The translations under genes and the position numbers were made by a program. The notes under the pieces were generated by a model. It had not been told where the DNA came from. It ran no database searches and worked only from the letters and a program-made list of their open reading frames with translations. A stretch of 60,053 nt of DNA from Paenibacillus xylanivorans (GTDB taxonomy: Bacteria > Bacillota > Bacilli > Paenibacillales > Paenibacillaceae). The DNA lies in assembly GCF_001280595.1 (NCBI RefSeq), contig NZ_LITU01000075.1:207517-267569 (forward strand). Direction: 5' to 3'. Of the stretch, positions 18,175 to 26,453 are shown piece after piece. How positions within the stretch are numbered: the first letter of the stretch is position 1; each line of letters starts with the position of its first letter.

Positions 18175-19710
18175 TTATGAAGTTCCCTTTTGCTTGCTTG
18201 CCTGCATCTGCTGGGCAAACCTCATCATCTCTTCAAACTCTTCTTCGGATACGGCATCGCCGTCGGCGCCTATGTCTTGTACAATCGGAATTTCGGGTTT
18301 GGCTTTGGTTCCTTTGCCGTATGTACGGGAACGGGTTCCAGCTGCACCAGCAGCCTGTTTGCCTTTGACCTTGGCTTGGTCACGAATGTATTGTACCGCC
18401 TTCTCATAGGAATTCACCTGCTTGAGCAGCATGTTGGAGGCAATGGCCTCAACAAAGTTACGGTTAATTCTTTGCTCACCACCGGATACAAGCAATGCCA
18501 TCAAATAATGAATCAGCACATTGATCACTTCACCAGGCAACTTGTAGCTGAGGTCGATCTTCTCAAAAATGTCCACCAGGTTGTCCGGTACGGCACCAGG
18601 GAAGAACGTCTGAAGCAATCGTGTGTAGGGCTCATTACGCAGCATCATATTGTATTGATGAATATCACACTTGGTCGAAAATTGCGGTGGCACTTCGACG
18701 TAGTATTCCATCTGTACTACATGTTCGACAGGCGGTTCACCGGAATCCTCTTTATGCTCAGGCTCCTCCATATGCTGTCTGAGGGCAACAACCTTCGCTG
18801 CCTGTACTGTCTGCTGCTCATGTCGCTTCTTGGTCTGTCTGAACTGCAGGCTTGCCTTGTGTTGAAGATCATCCAGCACCAGCTGCCCCTGTGGGTTAAA
18901 GATATCATCTTCATCCAACAAACGACATACATCCTGTACGCTGAGATTGAACTTGTTCACAACATAATTCACAATGCCGAGCTGTTCGTGATCGAACCGC
19001 AATTGCTCCACATGACGGCGATTAACCGACTCACGCGGAAAACGCAATATAATGTCGGCATAATTCAGGCTGTTCTCTTCGGCCGCACCACTTATCCCGC
19101 TGCGCTGGGCCGAAGTCGAAACTTCCGACAACGCTTGTTCCAGTTCATAATCAATGACATGGGTATTCAATTCAAATATATCGTAAAAAGGAACGGAAAT
19201 ATTCTCTTTATTCGCTGCTGGGTAAGGCGCGTCACCGCTCTCTATCGCCGAAAAACCGGAACGCAGGGAGAGTACGGCGAACTTGCCGATTTTGTCACGA
19301 AGCAGTAGTGTCAAATGCTGTGTACGGAAAAATTCTACCGGGGAGAGCGGAGGCTGCAGCTCGTATTCGTAAATGTAATCATCATTTTCCGGAATATATA
19401 GCCGTGAAGTCTGAAGTAATCCCACGGCTTCCAGCTTGGATGCCTGCTCCACCAAATATTTGCGTCCTTTCTCGCTTGGCTCAAGTCCAAGCGTCATGAA
19501 CAGCCTCCGTTGCTGTTCAAGCGGGGAATAACCGACCTGTTCACCGGGAAGATGCTGAAACAGCAGTCGATACAAGCCAACCGCAAAGGCACCTACCATT
19601 GGCTGATATGCTCCGGTAAGCATACGGTCATCCAGGGCACTAAGTCCAAACTCCCTGTACACGCAGTAACGATGATGTTCAGTATAATGGTGCAAATTCT
19701 TCATGCGCAT
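18175..19710 (-). CDS. dnaB: Replication initiation/membrane attachment protein DnaB
   Basis: This 511-residue protein is of the Bacillus DnaB (DnaD/DnaB superfamily) type, which helps load the replicative helicase at oriC and on restarted forks. The N-terminal winged-helix region (about 15-150) and the C-terminal DnaD-like domain (about 350-450, LPGEVINVLIHYLM) are visible, followed by a charged tail. The start ATG has an AAGGAG site. In Bacillus subtilis the gene sits between nrdR and dnaI. Here a terminator follows at once and neither neighbour is present, so dnaI must be elsewhere or a different loader is used. Confidence 0.85.
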   Translation of the reverse strand: MRMKNLHHYTEHHRYCVYREFGLSALDDRMLTGAYQPMVGAFAVGLYRLLFQHLPGEQVGYSPLEQQRRLFMTLGLEPSEKGRKYLVEQASKLEAVGLLQTSRLYIPENDDYIYEYELQPPLSPVEFFRTQHLTLLLRDKIGKFAVLSLRSGFSAIESGDAPYPAANKENISVPFYDIFELNTHVIDYELEQALSEVSTSAQRSGISGAAEENSLNYADIILRFPRESVNRRHVEQLRFDHEQLGIVNYVVNKFNLSVQDVCRLLDEDDIFNPQGQLVLDDLQHKASLQFRQTKKRHEQQTVQAAKVVALRQHMEEPEHKEDSGEPPVEHVVQMEYYVEVPPQFSTKCDIHQYNMMLRNEPYTRLLQTFFPGAVPDNLVDIFEKIDLSYKLPGEVINVLIHYLMALLVSGGEQRINRNFVEAIASNMLLKQVNSYEKAVQYIRDQAKVKGKQAAGAAGTRSRTYGKGTKAKPEIPIVQDIGADGDAVSEEEFEEMMRFAQQMQASKQKGTS

Positions 19711-20062
19711 AGCTTGATCTCCTTCTCCCCAAAAGTATGTTTATCTATTCTATCATAAATGTCGGATCCTCAAATGCTCAAAAACAGGTAAAAAACGGAC
19801 CTGTTCTCGTTCCGTTTCGTCCTAGGTCGACAGCATTCACGTTTTCGCAGAGTTGCTAGATTACTATAAAAGCTACAGTCATAGAAAACAAGTAAACATA
19901 TGGAGAAATGTTATCCAGATATATATGAGACATGTCCGTAAAATAGTGCACACTTTTTTGATGCACGCCAAAAAGCCTTCCCTTTGCACTCGTAAGCGTT
20001 TACGACAAAGGCAAGACCTTTAGAAATTGCAGTCCAGCGATTGCTACCATTTGACTAGCCGA
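19711..20062. other. Intergenic region between yuiB-like gene and dnaB
   Basis: No convincing gene is present. It contains the dnaB upstream region and, near 19,970-20,015, a minus-strand hairpin (CCTTTGTCGTAA paired with TTACG..CAAAGG, then GGCTTTTT) that probably ends the YuiB-like transcript. Confidence 0.55.
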
Positions 20063-20356
20063 TTAGAACATTTTGTACCCACCCAGACGAAGTTTGCGAA
20101 TGGCCCAGCCACTAATTACCGCTCCAGCAAGTCCAGCTACGCCCGTCATATAGTCTACAATATGGAAAGAACCCAGATGCGACATCAGCGATGCCGTATG
20201 ATCCCATAAGGAATACACGACGACAGGCAGAATGACAATAATGAACAGATAGGAAGGAAACCAGGTTGTCTTCATCAGCATATTCAGAATGAAACCGATA
20301 CCAAACATCATAACGAAAAATAACACCATCAATACCAGCACAGGTATAAACTGCAT
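20063..20356 (-). CDS. YuiB-like small membrane protein
   Basis: This 97-residue protein has three hydrophobic helices (about 2-25, 34-52 and 64-82). The start at 20356 has an AGAGGTGA site; the longer GTG reading adds an unlikely basic extension. The pattern FFVMMFGIGFILNMLMKTTW resembles Bacillus YuiB, whose gene also lies near the NADH dehydrogenase and ferredoxin-NADP reductase genes found just downstream here. Function is unknown. The link to respiration is inferred from this conserved neighbourhood. Confidence 0.7.
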   Translation of the reverse strand: MQFIPVLVLMVLFFVMMFGIGFILNMLMKTTWFPSYLFIIVILPVVVYSLWDHTASLMSHLGSFHIVDYMTGVAGLAGAVISGWAIRKLRLGGYKMF

Positions 20357-20586
20357 CGGGTGACGTTCACCTCTTCTTTCACTGACTCGGGTTTCTCTTA
20401 CTACGGATAGTAGATAGTGTACCGCAAAAAATGTGGCGAAGCAACGAACTTTCTGGACAAATTTCCCTATATTCACCTTCTCTTCATTTGCCCTTCTGCT
20501 TCCTGTTGGGATACAATGAAGACGATAAAGTACTCAACCGTCCCTTACCGGATTTGGAAATATACATTGCAGGAGGAATACAATTC

Positions 20587-21333
20587 ATGAACGAAGCCGC
20601 ATCAACTCTGGAGGGCTGGTACGCCCTGCATGATTTTCGCTCGATTAACTGGGCCGCCTGGAAAGCAGCCGATGATGAGGAACGTGCCGTAGCACTGGAC
20701 GAGCTGGAGGAATTCTGGAAAGAATGGAAGGAAGTCGAGAATTCGTCCCAAGGGAGCACAGTCGTGTATACGGTTGTGGGCCAAAAAGCTGACCTTGTCA
20801 TGATGCATCTGCGTGAAACGCTGGAAGATCTGAAGGCCGTTGAGAATGCCTTCAACAAAACGATGTTTGCCCAGTACACGACCAAATCGTATTCTTACGT
20901 CAGCGTAGTTGAGCTGAGTAACTATCTCAGCAAAGAAGGCGAAGACCCGATGCAGAATCCGGAAATTATCGCCCGTCTCAAACCGGTTCTGCCACAGCGG
21001 CAATACATCTGCTTCTACCCGATGAACAAAAAACGCGAGTTGAACGACAACTGGTACATGCTATCCATGGATGAGCGTCGTACAATGATGCGCAGCCACG
21101 GCATGATTGGTCGCAGCTATGCGGGCAAAGTGAAACAGATCATTACCGGTTCCGTTGGTTTTGACGACTGGGAATGGGGCGTTACGTTGTTTGCAGATGA
21201 TGCACTTCAGTTCAAGAAACTCGTTTACGAGATGCGCTTTGACGAAGTCAGTGCCCGTTTTGGCGAATTCGGCTCTTTCTATGTGGGAAGTCTGCTGAAC
21301 GAAGGAACTTTGGAAGACATGCTCAAGCTGTAA
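20587..21333 (+). CDS. hemQ: Coproheme decarboxylase HemQ (ChdC)
   Basis: This 248-residue protein of the chlorite dismutase fold makes heme b from coproheme in the Gram-positive coproporphyrin-dependent pathway. The key Tyr and Lys are present in CFYPMNKKREL (Y144, K148), and the proximal heme ligand is the His of MRSHGMIGRSY (H171). All fall within one residue of the numbering in characterised HemQ proteins. An AGGAGG site sets the ATG at 20587; the upstream in-frame extension is not needed. It is a single gene closed by a terminator. Heme made here would feed cytochromes and the CtaA enzyme encoded at 44.3 kb. Confidence 0.95.
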   Translation: MNEAASTLEGWYALHDFRSINWAAWKAADDEERAVALDELEEFWKEWKEVENSSQGSTVVYTVVGQKADLVMMHLRETLEDLKAVENAFNKTMFAQYTTKSYSYVSVVELSNYLSKEGEDPMQNPEIIARLKPVLPQRQYICFYPMNKKRELNDNWYMLSMDERRTMMRSHGMIGRSYAGKVKQIITGSVGFDDWEWGVTLFADDALQFKKLVYEMRFDEVSARFGEFGSFYVGSLLNEGTLEDMLKL

Positions 21334-21350
21334 ATCGAATAAAGCACAAA

Positions 21351-21395
21351 AAGCACCGCGACACCTCCATTAAGGATTGGGTCAGCGGTGCTTTT
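21351..21395 (+). terminator. Terminator of hemQ
   Basis: AAGCACCGC and GCGGTGCTTTT form a strong stem with a T tail directly after the hemQ stop. Confidence 0.85.
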
Positions 21396-21464
21396 ACATA
21401 TTCCTATGAATATAAATGATCAAACGAAATGGATGAATCGGGTTCTTTTGAATAACTTGATCTC

Positions 21465-21719
21465 TTAATCCTGATCCTCTTCGTCAACCGCTTTCAGAGA
21501 CTCCAGAAACTCAGCTGTAGCTCTGTCACGGTCACGTCCTTTCTCCTTAAGCCGCTCGATGGCAGGCAAAATGAGAATATCAACTTCCTTCTGAACGATG
21601 TAAGCCAGATCATACTGATCCTGTTCCTCCAGATAACCGCCGACTTGCATCAGGGCGTTGTACCGATCCAGTTCTTCGCGCGTGAGTAGCCCTCTGACCT
21701 GAACACTGCAATGTCTCAT
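21465..21719 (-). CDS. Small acidic protein coupled to ndh
   Basis: This is an 84-residue helical, highly charged protein (RYNALMQVGGYLEEQDQYDL in the middle; acidic C terminus) of unknown function. Its ATG overlaps the ndh stop codon in the arrangement ATGA, so it is translated by coupling to ndh. A longer in-frame reading back to 21815 only reads through ndh in another frame. No signal peptide or membrane helix is seen. Coupling to a respiratory dehydrogenase suggests an accessory or regulatory role, but this is inference. Confidence 0.7.
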   Translation of the reverse strand: MRHCSVQVRGLLTREELDRYNALMQVGGYLEEQDQYDLAYIVQKEVDILILPAIERLKEKGRDRDRATAEFLESLKAVDEEDQD

Positions 21720-22909
21720 CCAAAAAACCGCCCTTTCTTCAGTACTAAAGGAATACCACCGATGATAAACAAGTACCGGAGATCCACCAACTTTTTCAGC
21801 TGAGCCGCTTTCCATCCCTTGTATTTCTTACCACCTACGACGGCGATAGCTTCACCTTTCCCCAGCGACGCGACCGTACCTTTACTTGTAAATACAAAAG
21901 GTTGTGGTTGCTTCTTGCGGATGGCTGCGACAACGTTTTTGGCACAGTTAACACCCTGCTGCATCGCGATCTGAGCTGTTGGTGGATATGGGCGGCCTTC
22001 GTTGTTGAATACCAGTGAATTGTCACCGATGACATAAACATGCTCATGTCCTGGAGCACGAAGAAATTCATCGACTTTCACCCGTCCACGCATCACTTCA
22101 AGGCCAGCCTGCTCAAGCAAGGCGTTGCCGCGAATACCGCCGGTCCATACAACCGTTGCTGCATCGAGTTTTTCTCCTTCACCCACAATGACTCCGTCTG
22201 GCAGACATTGCTTGATCGGAACACCGATTTTGAAAGTAACGCCTTTTTTCTTCAACACGTTCATTGCATGCTCAACCAGTTCCGGGTCAAAGCCGGGCAG
22301 AGCTGAAGGCGCTGCTTCCACATTATAGATGTGCACATTTTTCGGATTCACGTCGAATTCCTTGCAAAGCTGAGGAATTCGATCCGCTAGTTCAGCCACG
22401 AATTCGACTCCACTGAAGCCAGCTCCACCCACGACAAAACGAATGCGGTTACGTTTATTATCGTTTTTGTACATGGCAAACTGATATTCGATATGCTCAC
22501 GAATCATTCGGACCGAGTTAATGCTGCGAATGGTCATCGCATGATCGAGCATGCCCGGAATACCGAAGGTTTCCGGTTCCCCACCCAATCCAATAATCAG
22601 ATAATCATAGGATAACGTGCCGTCCTCCAGAATGATCTTCCGATCCTGCAGCCGGATCTCCTTGACCGAAGACTTGACCAAATCAATCTTGAACTCGTCA
22701 ATCAGCTTCGATATCGGGACCCTTGCATGTTCAACAGTATCTGTACCGGCTGCCGGCATATGTAGATGTGTGGTGATATAATGATAATCATGCCGGTTCA
22801 CCAGTGTGACATCGGCCTCGTTATAGTTCAATTCCTTCTGCAGCCGCTGGGCTGTCAGAATCCCGCCATAGCCCGCGCCGAGGATGACGATTTTGGGAAT
22901 GCTGCTCAT
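21716..22909 (-). CDS. ndh: Type II NADH dehydrogenase (YumB-like)
   Basis: This 397-residue single-subunit NADH:quinone oxidoreductase oxidises NADH and reduces menaquinone without proton pumping. The FAD-binding motif VILGAGYGGILTAQRL is at the N terminus. The NADH-binding motif FVVGGAGFSGVEFVAEL is near 160, and YVIGDNSLVFNNEGRPYPPTAQ near 300. The C terminus is hydrophobic and basic, as in membrane-associated NDH-2. An 18-nt Rex-type palindrome about 160 nt upstream suggests redox control. It forms a coupled pair with the small acidic protein downstream. Confidence 0.93.
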   Translation of the reverse strand: MSSIPKIVILGAGYGGILTAQRLQKELNYNEADVTLVNRHDYHYITTHLHMPAAGTDTVEHARVPISKLIDEFKIDLVKSSVKEIRLQDRKIILEDGTLSYDYLIIGLGGEPETFGIPGMLDHAMTIRSINSVRMIREHIEYQFAMYKNDNKRNRIRFVVGGAGFSGVEFVAELADRIPQLCKEFDVNPKNVHIYNVEAAPSALPGFDPELVEHAMNVLKKKGVTFKIGVPIKQCLPDGVIVGEGEKLDAATVVWTGGIRGNALLEQAGLEVMRGRVKVDEFLRAPGHEHVYVIGDNSLVFNNEGRPYPPTAQIAMQQGVNCAKNVVAAIRKKQPQPFVFTSKGTVASLGKGEAIAVVGGKKYKGWKAAQLKKLVDLRYLFIIGGIPLVLKKGRFFG

Positions 22910-23069
22910 GTCTGTACCCCTTCCGGTTTCGTTCGCATCAACCGTTCGTTTGTTTGTTTTGTAAAAAGTCTCTTACTTACCCATATTGATGAGGTCTTAT
23001 CCATTATGACGACAAATGTTAACTTCGCGAATTTATTTGAACTTTTTGCATGCAAGTTATCGATTAAAA

Positions 23070-23087
23070 TTGTGAAATTATACACAA
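23070..23087 (-). promoter_or_regulatory. Rex-type redox operator upstream of ndh
   Basis: TTGTG, eight A/T-rich bases, then CACAA matches the Rex half sites and spacing (TTGTGAANNNNTTCACAA). A minus-strand TATAAT (23077-23082) lies within it, so a bound repressor would block an ndh promoter. The rest of the 509-nt gap between ndh and the ferredoxin-NADP reductase gene is A/T-rich and holds no gene. Confidence 0.6.
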
Positions 23088-23292
23088 GATTCAACAAAAC
23101 GCGGGTATTGTCTTCACATTACAAATTGGGGCTAAATTAGACAAAAAAACACATAGTACAGGTCAAGGATATCTGTATTTCTGGCAAATATCAAGGTTTT
23201 TTTTGTTATTTTTCATAACCTTTCATTTCCAATTTCATCCTATTCTCACCTGATCTTCATCTATTGTTCCCAGATTCATCAAACTGCCAACT

Positions 23293-23320
23293 TTGCAACC
23301 CAGTTTACACCGTTTATAAT
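23293..23320 (+). promoter_or_regulatory. SigA-type promoter of the ferredoxin-NADP reductase gene
   Basis: TTGCAA and TATAAT are separated by 16 nt, about 100 nt upstream of the start codon. Confidence 0.6.
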
Positions 23321-23418
23321 GAGAAAGACAGTTCAGCAACAAACGCTGGTTACAGTACGTACCCGGCTTTATTATTTCTGTTAACTACCTATTAAAATAA
23401 GAAAGGTGTTGTTGATTC

Positions 23419-24420
23419 TTGACTGCACAAACTGCCGGTCATGACATGACCGATTTACTTATTATTGGTGGCGGCCCTGCGGGTCTGTTCGCCGCGTTTT
23501 ACGGAGGGATGCGTCAGGCATCTGTTACTCTGGTTGAAAGTATGCCACAACTTGGTGGACAACTTGCCGCCCTCTATCCCGAAAAATTCATCTATGATGT
23601 AGCCGGTTTCCCGAAAGTGACCGCTCAGGAACTGGTGAATAATCTGGTGGAGCAAATGAGCCATTTTAACCCCAACATCCGGCTTGAGGAAAAGGTTGTA
23701 TCGGTAGAGAAATTAGAAGAGCGTCACTTCGTCATAAAAACCGATGAGAATGAATATCACGCCAAAGCCGTAATTATCACTGCGGGTGTGGGTGCATTCG
23801 AACCCCGTCGTCTGGAGCTTGAGGGTGCGGCCAAATTCGAAAAAACCAATCTGCACTATTTCATCAGTGATCTGAATGCCTTTGCCGGCAAAAAAGTACT
23901 GATCAGTGGTGGCGGTGACTCCGCTGTGGACTGGGCGCTCATGCTCGAGCCGATCGCTGAGCAAGTAACCCTGATCCATCGCCGGGACAAATTCCGCGCG
24001 CATGAGCACAGTGTCGAAAACCTGATGAATTCCAAGGTGAACATCGTTACACCGACCGAAATTACGGAACTTCACGGTGAAGACCGTATTACCAAGGTTA
24101 CTTTGGCTCACGTCAAAACCAAGGAAACACAGGAAATTGAAGTCGATGATGTCATCGTCAACTTCGGCTTTGTCTCTTCCCTGGGACCTATCGCAGAATG
24201 GGGCATCGAAATTGATAGCAATTCCATCGTGGTCGATTCCCGCATGGAAACTTCGATTCCGGGTATCTATGCTGCCGGAGATATTACAACTTATCCAGGC
24301 AAGCTAAAGCTGATTGCTGTCGGATTCGGTGAAGCGCCAACCGCAGTCAACAATGCCAAGGTTTACTTCGACCCAGACGCCAAGTTGTCCCCGGGACATA
24401 GTAGTAACATGAAGCGCTAA
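23419..24420 (+). CDS. Ferredoxin--NADP reductase, thioredoxin-reductase type (YumC-like)
   Basis: This 333-residue flavoprotein transfers electrons between NADPH and ferredoxin or flavodoxin. The FAD motif LLIIGGGPAGLFAAFYGG and the NADP motif VLISGGGDSAVDWAL (about 155-170) are present. The CxxC disulfide of true thioredoxin reductases is absent, which points to the FNR subgroup. The start is TTG, with GAAAGGTG upstream. It diverges from ndh, as in the Bacillus yumB/yumC neighbourhood. It could supply or recycle electrons for the Fe-S and radical-SAM enzymes encoded further along. Confidence 0.93.
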   Translation: MTAQTAGHDMTDLLIIGGGPAGLFAAFYGGMRQASVTLVESMPQLGGQLAALYPEKFIYDVAGFPKVTAQELVNNLVEQMSHFNPNIRLEEKVVSVEKLEERHFVIKTDENEYHAKAVIITAGVGAFEPRRLELEGAAKFEKTNLHYFISDLNAFAGKKVLISGGGDSAVDWALMLEPIAEQVTLIHRRDKFRAHEHSVENLMNSKVNIVTPTEITELHGEDRITKVTLAHVKTKETQEIEVDDVIVNFGFVSSLGPIAEWGIEIDSNSIVVDSRMETSIPGIYAAGDITTYPGKLKLIAVGFGEAPTAVNNAKVYFDPDAKLSPGHSSNMKR

Positions 24421-24458
24421 TTCCCTATGGGATCATATAGAACATAAAAGACACAAAA

Positions 24459-24506
24459 AAGGGTATCTTACTCCTGAATGAATTCAACATCAGGAGGGAT
24501 ACCCTT
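24459..24506. promoter_or_regulatory. Hairpin that buries the start of the zinc-ribbon gene and terminates the minus strand
   Basis: AAGGGTATC (24459-24467) pairs with GATACCCTT (24498-24506), and CTCCTGA (24471-24477) pairs with TCAGGAG (24490-24496), with a 12-nt loop. On the plus strand this hides the AGGAGG site and the TTG start of the following gene. On the minus strand the stem is followed by TTTTTT and looks like an intrinsic terminator, probably for sda. Confidence 0.65.
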
Positions 24507-24756
24507 GTCTTATATATGCCCGCTGTGTAACGGTCTGGTTGTACCGGAGCAGGCTTGTCCCCACTGCCTTCAGGGACTGTCAGAATGCGGCAAATTGGAC
24601 GATTACACCGGACCATACAGCCCCTACGCCATTCACACTTCCTCTGACACGGCAGACGAAGCAGAAAACGTTTGCAATCATATGATGTTCTGTCACCACT
24701 GCCAGACAAGCACGCTATGGCCTGTCCATCTATGGGACATATCCGGAAACCTGTAA
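24505..24756 (+). CDS. Small zinc-ribbon protein
   Basis: This 83-residue protein has paired Cys motifs CPLC and CPHC near the N terminus and a CHHC-type motif near residue 64, suggesting one zinc ribbon plus a second Cys/His cluster. The TTG start lies 8 nt after AGGAGG; the upstream ATG at 24478 would place that site inside the gene. Function is unknown. Translation is likely limited by the hairpin that contains the ribosome site and start codon. It lies convergent with sda. Confidence 0.7.
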   Translation: MSYICPLCNGLVVPEQACPHCLQGLSECGKLDDYTGPYSPYAIHTSSDTADEAENVCNHMMFCHHCQTSTLWPVHLWDISGNL

Positions 24757-24777
24757 CATTGCCTGCAATGAGGATCT

Positions 24778-24921
24778 CTAGTGAAGAATGGCAGATACGT
24801 CGGTACCCAGTTTGCGCTTATGGATTTCTGCCAACAGCAGTGCGATGAAATCTCGTTCGAGATTCAACTCAATCGCCTTATGGTAGGAATCCAACAACAT
24901 CTCATCGGATAACATAGCCAT
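24778..24921 (-). CDS. sda: Sporulation checkpoint inhibitor Sda
   Basis: This 47-residue protein matches Sda, the helical-hairpin inhibitor that binds the KinA/KinB phosphorelay kinases and blocks sporulation while replication is active or DNA is damaged. The signature MLSDEMLLDSYHKAIELN and RDFIALLLAEIHKR lines up with Bacillus Sda, with the same L-N-x-x-RDFI core. I chose the ATG at 24921 rather than the upstream one at 24963, which lies in the promoter region. The upstream DNA carries many DnaA boxes, which fits the known DnaA control of sda. Confidence 0.9.
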   Translation of the reverse strand: MAMLSDEMLLDSYHKAIELNLERDFIALLLAEIHKRKLGTDVSAILH

Positions 24922-24958
24922 TTCCCGCCACAACCTTTCCTTTTTTTTCCTCGAAACT

Positions 24959-25096
24959 ATCATATCAGAGATTTATAAAGAGAACAAGCGTTCTTGTTAT
25001 CCACAACGTTATGTGGAAATCCTGTGTATAGTTTGTTGATAAATGGTAAAAATGTTGATTGATCAACGTGGATAGTGTGGACAGTATTTATACACA
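24959..25096 (-). promoter_or_regulatory. sda promoter with a DnaA-box cluster
   Basis: A minus-strand promoter (TATGAT at 24959-24964, TTGTTC at 24982-24987, 17-nt spacer) is followed upstream by DnaA boxes. Exact matches are TTATCCACA (24997-25005) and TTATACACA (25088-25096). One-mismatch boxes lie at 25023-25031 and 25034-25042, and weaker ones at 25012-25020, 25067-25075 and 25076-25084. The remaining gap up to 25,276 is A/T-rich and without a gene. Confidence 0.8.
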
Positions 25097-25276
25097 GGAT
25101 CGTAGCTTATCGAACAGAACGATTATCAGAGCGTTTTTTTTTAGAATAAAATCATAGTTTCAAGAGTTGATGCGAGTAAATTACCCTTATTGTTATATTT
25201 CAAACGTTCTCCATCTAGTTTCTTTCTATATTACTATCGGATTTTCTTTGGATTTTTTTAGCTTTTTTCACCATTT

Positions 25277-25936
25277 TCATTGCGGTCTGGTGTTCACTTC
25301 CAAAATCCATATCTTGCCTGAATGATCCAGCCCATAATCGAAGCCGAGCTGGCCGACACCTGGGAACCGACTTTCCATGATATGTGTACAGGTGAGTGTC
25401 AGTGAACGCATCTCTCGACGTTTATGTTTTCCGGAAATATGAGGTAGAGACAGAGCGAGCGCTCTCCTACCAGACAGCATCGTTCCTCCTTTGCTAAGAT
25501 TGGTCACGACCAGTCCCGGACGTGCGAGCCGTCCCACCATAGAACGGAATACCCAGCCTCTTTCCGTCTTGACGACTTTGACTCTGTAATCGATAGGTCT
25601 GCCTTGAATGGTCGCCAGATGAATGCCTTGCTGGATCATGTATCTCCGTCTGGCTTTTACACGGATTAGGGAACGGTACATCTGATTAAAATGAGTAAAA
25701 GAACGGGTTATTTTCATATGAGTGTATCGATAGGCTCCTCCGCTTGCCGATACTCTAATGACACCGTAACCTCCACCACCGACAACAGGTTTGATATACA
25801 CCATTCCATAATGACTAAGCATCTTTAGCAGATTCCCCGAGTTGAACGCCTTCGTCTGTGGAATATGGACAGCAGCTACCGGATATTTCAACAGCGCTGC
25901 TGTCTTCAGCCATTTGCTTGCAAGTTGTCTCGACAT
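25277..25936 (-). CDS. YheC/YheD-like ATP-grasp protein
   Basis: This 219-residue protein resembles the spore-coat-associated YheC/YheD ATP-grasp family. It has the glycine-rich loop IKPVVGGGGYGVIRV, then GRPIDYRVKVV, and a terminal Mg-binding motif IWILEVNTRPQ. A GAAAGGAG site sets the start at 25936 (MSRQLASKW) rather than the longer 261-residue reading. The protein stops directly after the NTRP motif, slightly shorter than many relatives. It probably ligates an amino group to a carboxylate during spore-coat or envelope maturation; the substrate is unknown. Confidence 0.8.
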   Translation of the reverse strand: MSRQLASKWLKTAALLKYPVAAVHIPQTKAFNSGNLLKMLSHYGMVYIKPVVGGGGYGVIRVSASGGAYRYTHMKITRSFTHFNQMYRSLIRVKARRRYMIQQGIHLATIQGRPIDYRVKVVKTERGWVFRSMVGRLARPGLVVTNLSKGGTMLSGRRALALSLPHISGKHKRREMRSLTLTCTHIMESRFPGVGQLGFDYGLDHSGKIWILEVNTRPQ

Positions 25937-26172
25937 GGGTTGATCTCCTTTCGTGAACAATAGTCCTTCCTTATACATACTCAACAGGAGCCGTGCTTTC
26001 TTGGATGTCTGTCCAAGGCTGGAGCCCCTTTTCCGTGGATAAAGTCCATCAGCTTGGTTCAAGGCCGGAACAGGCGCCTGGTTTGCTTTTCAAACGCATC
26101 AATCTATCGTATGCTACTAAGGAATGGTATGGAGAGGCTTAAATATGAGGATTTAAGGAGCGTTCAGAAGAC

Positions 26173-26427
26173 ATGGAATCATTTTTCAAATCACTGTATG
26201 GCGTAGCCTATTTTGCAATTTCTATCGTTCTGGTAGCCATTACGGTACTTCTATTCGTTACAGGTATTCGACTGTTTATGAAGAAAAGCAATCGTGGCTT
26301 TGCTGTGAGTTGTATTCTGTTTGCCTGCTTTATCGTCTTCATTATTGTGGTCATGCTGACCACGCCCTTCTCCTCGACGCCTCCTGGTTCACCGGAAGCC
26401 ATGGCAGCCTTGCTGAGAATTGGGTAG
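26173..26427 (+). CDS. Small two-helix membrane protein
   Basis: This 84-residue protein has two long hydrophobic segments (about 10-37 and 45-66) separated by a short basic loop (KKSNRG), and a polar C terminus rich in Pro and Ser. An AAGGAG site lies about 12 nt before the ATG. It is 26 nt upstream of the ppx gene on the same strand and probably shares its transcript. No family recognised. Confidence 0.65.
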   Translation: MESFFKSLYGVAYFAISIVLVAITVLLFVTGIRLFMKKSNRGFAVSCILFACFIVFIIVVMLTTPFSSTPPGSPEAMAALLRIG

Positions 26428-26453
26428 ATTAACCTCTGTAGAAGGAGATGCTT

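Noticed and set aside
18190..19308. 372-residue plus-strand ORF opposite dnaB
   Set aside because: Its length is due to the codon bias of dnaB on the other strand. No start signal or family pattern is present.
24997..25096. Chromosomal replication origin
   Set aside because: DnaA boxes are dense, but dnaA, dnaN and an AT-rich unwinding element are absent. The boxes abut the sda promoter, which explains them better.
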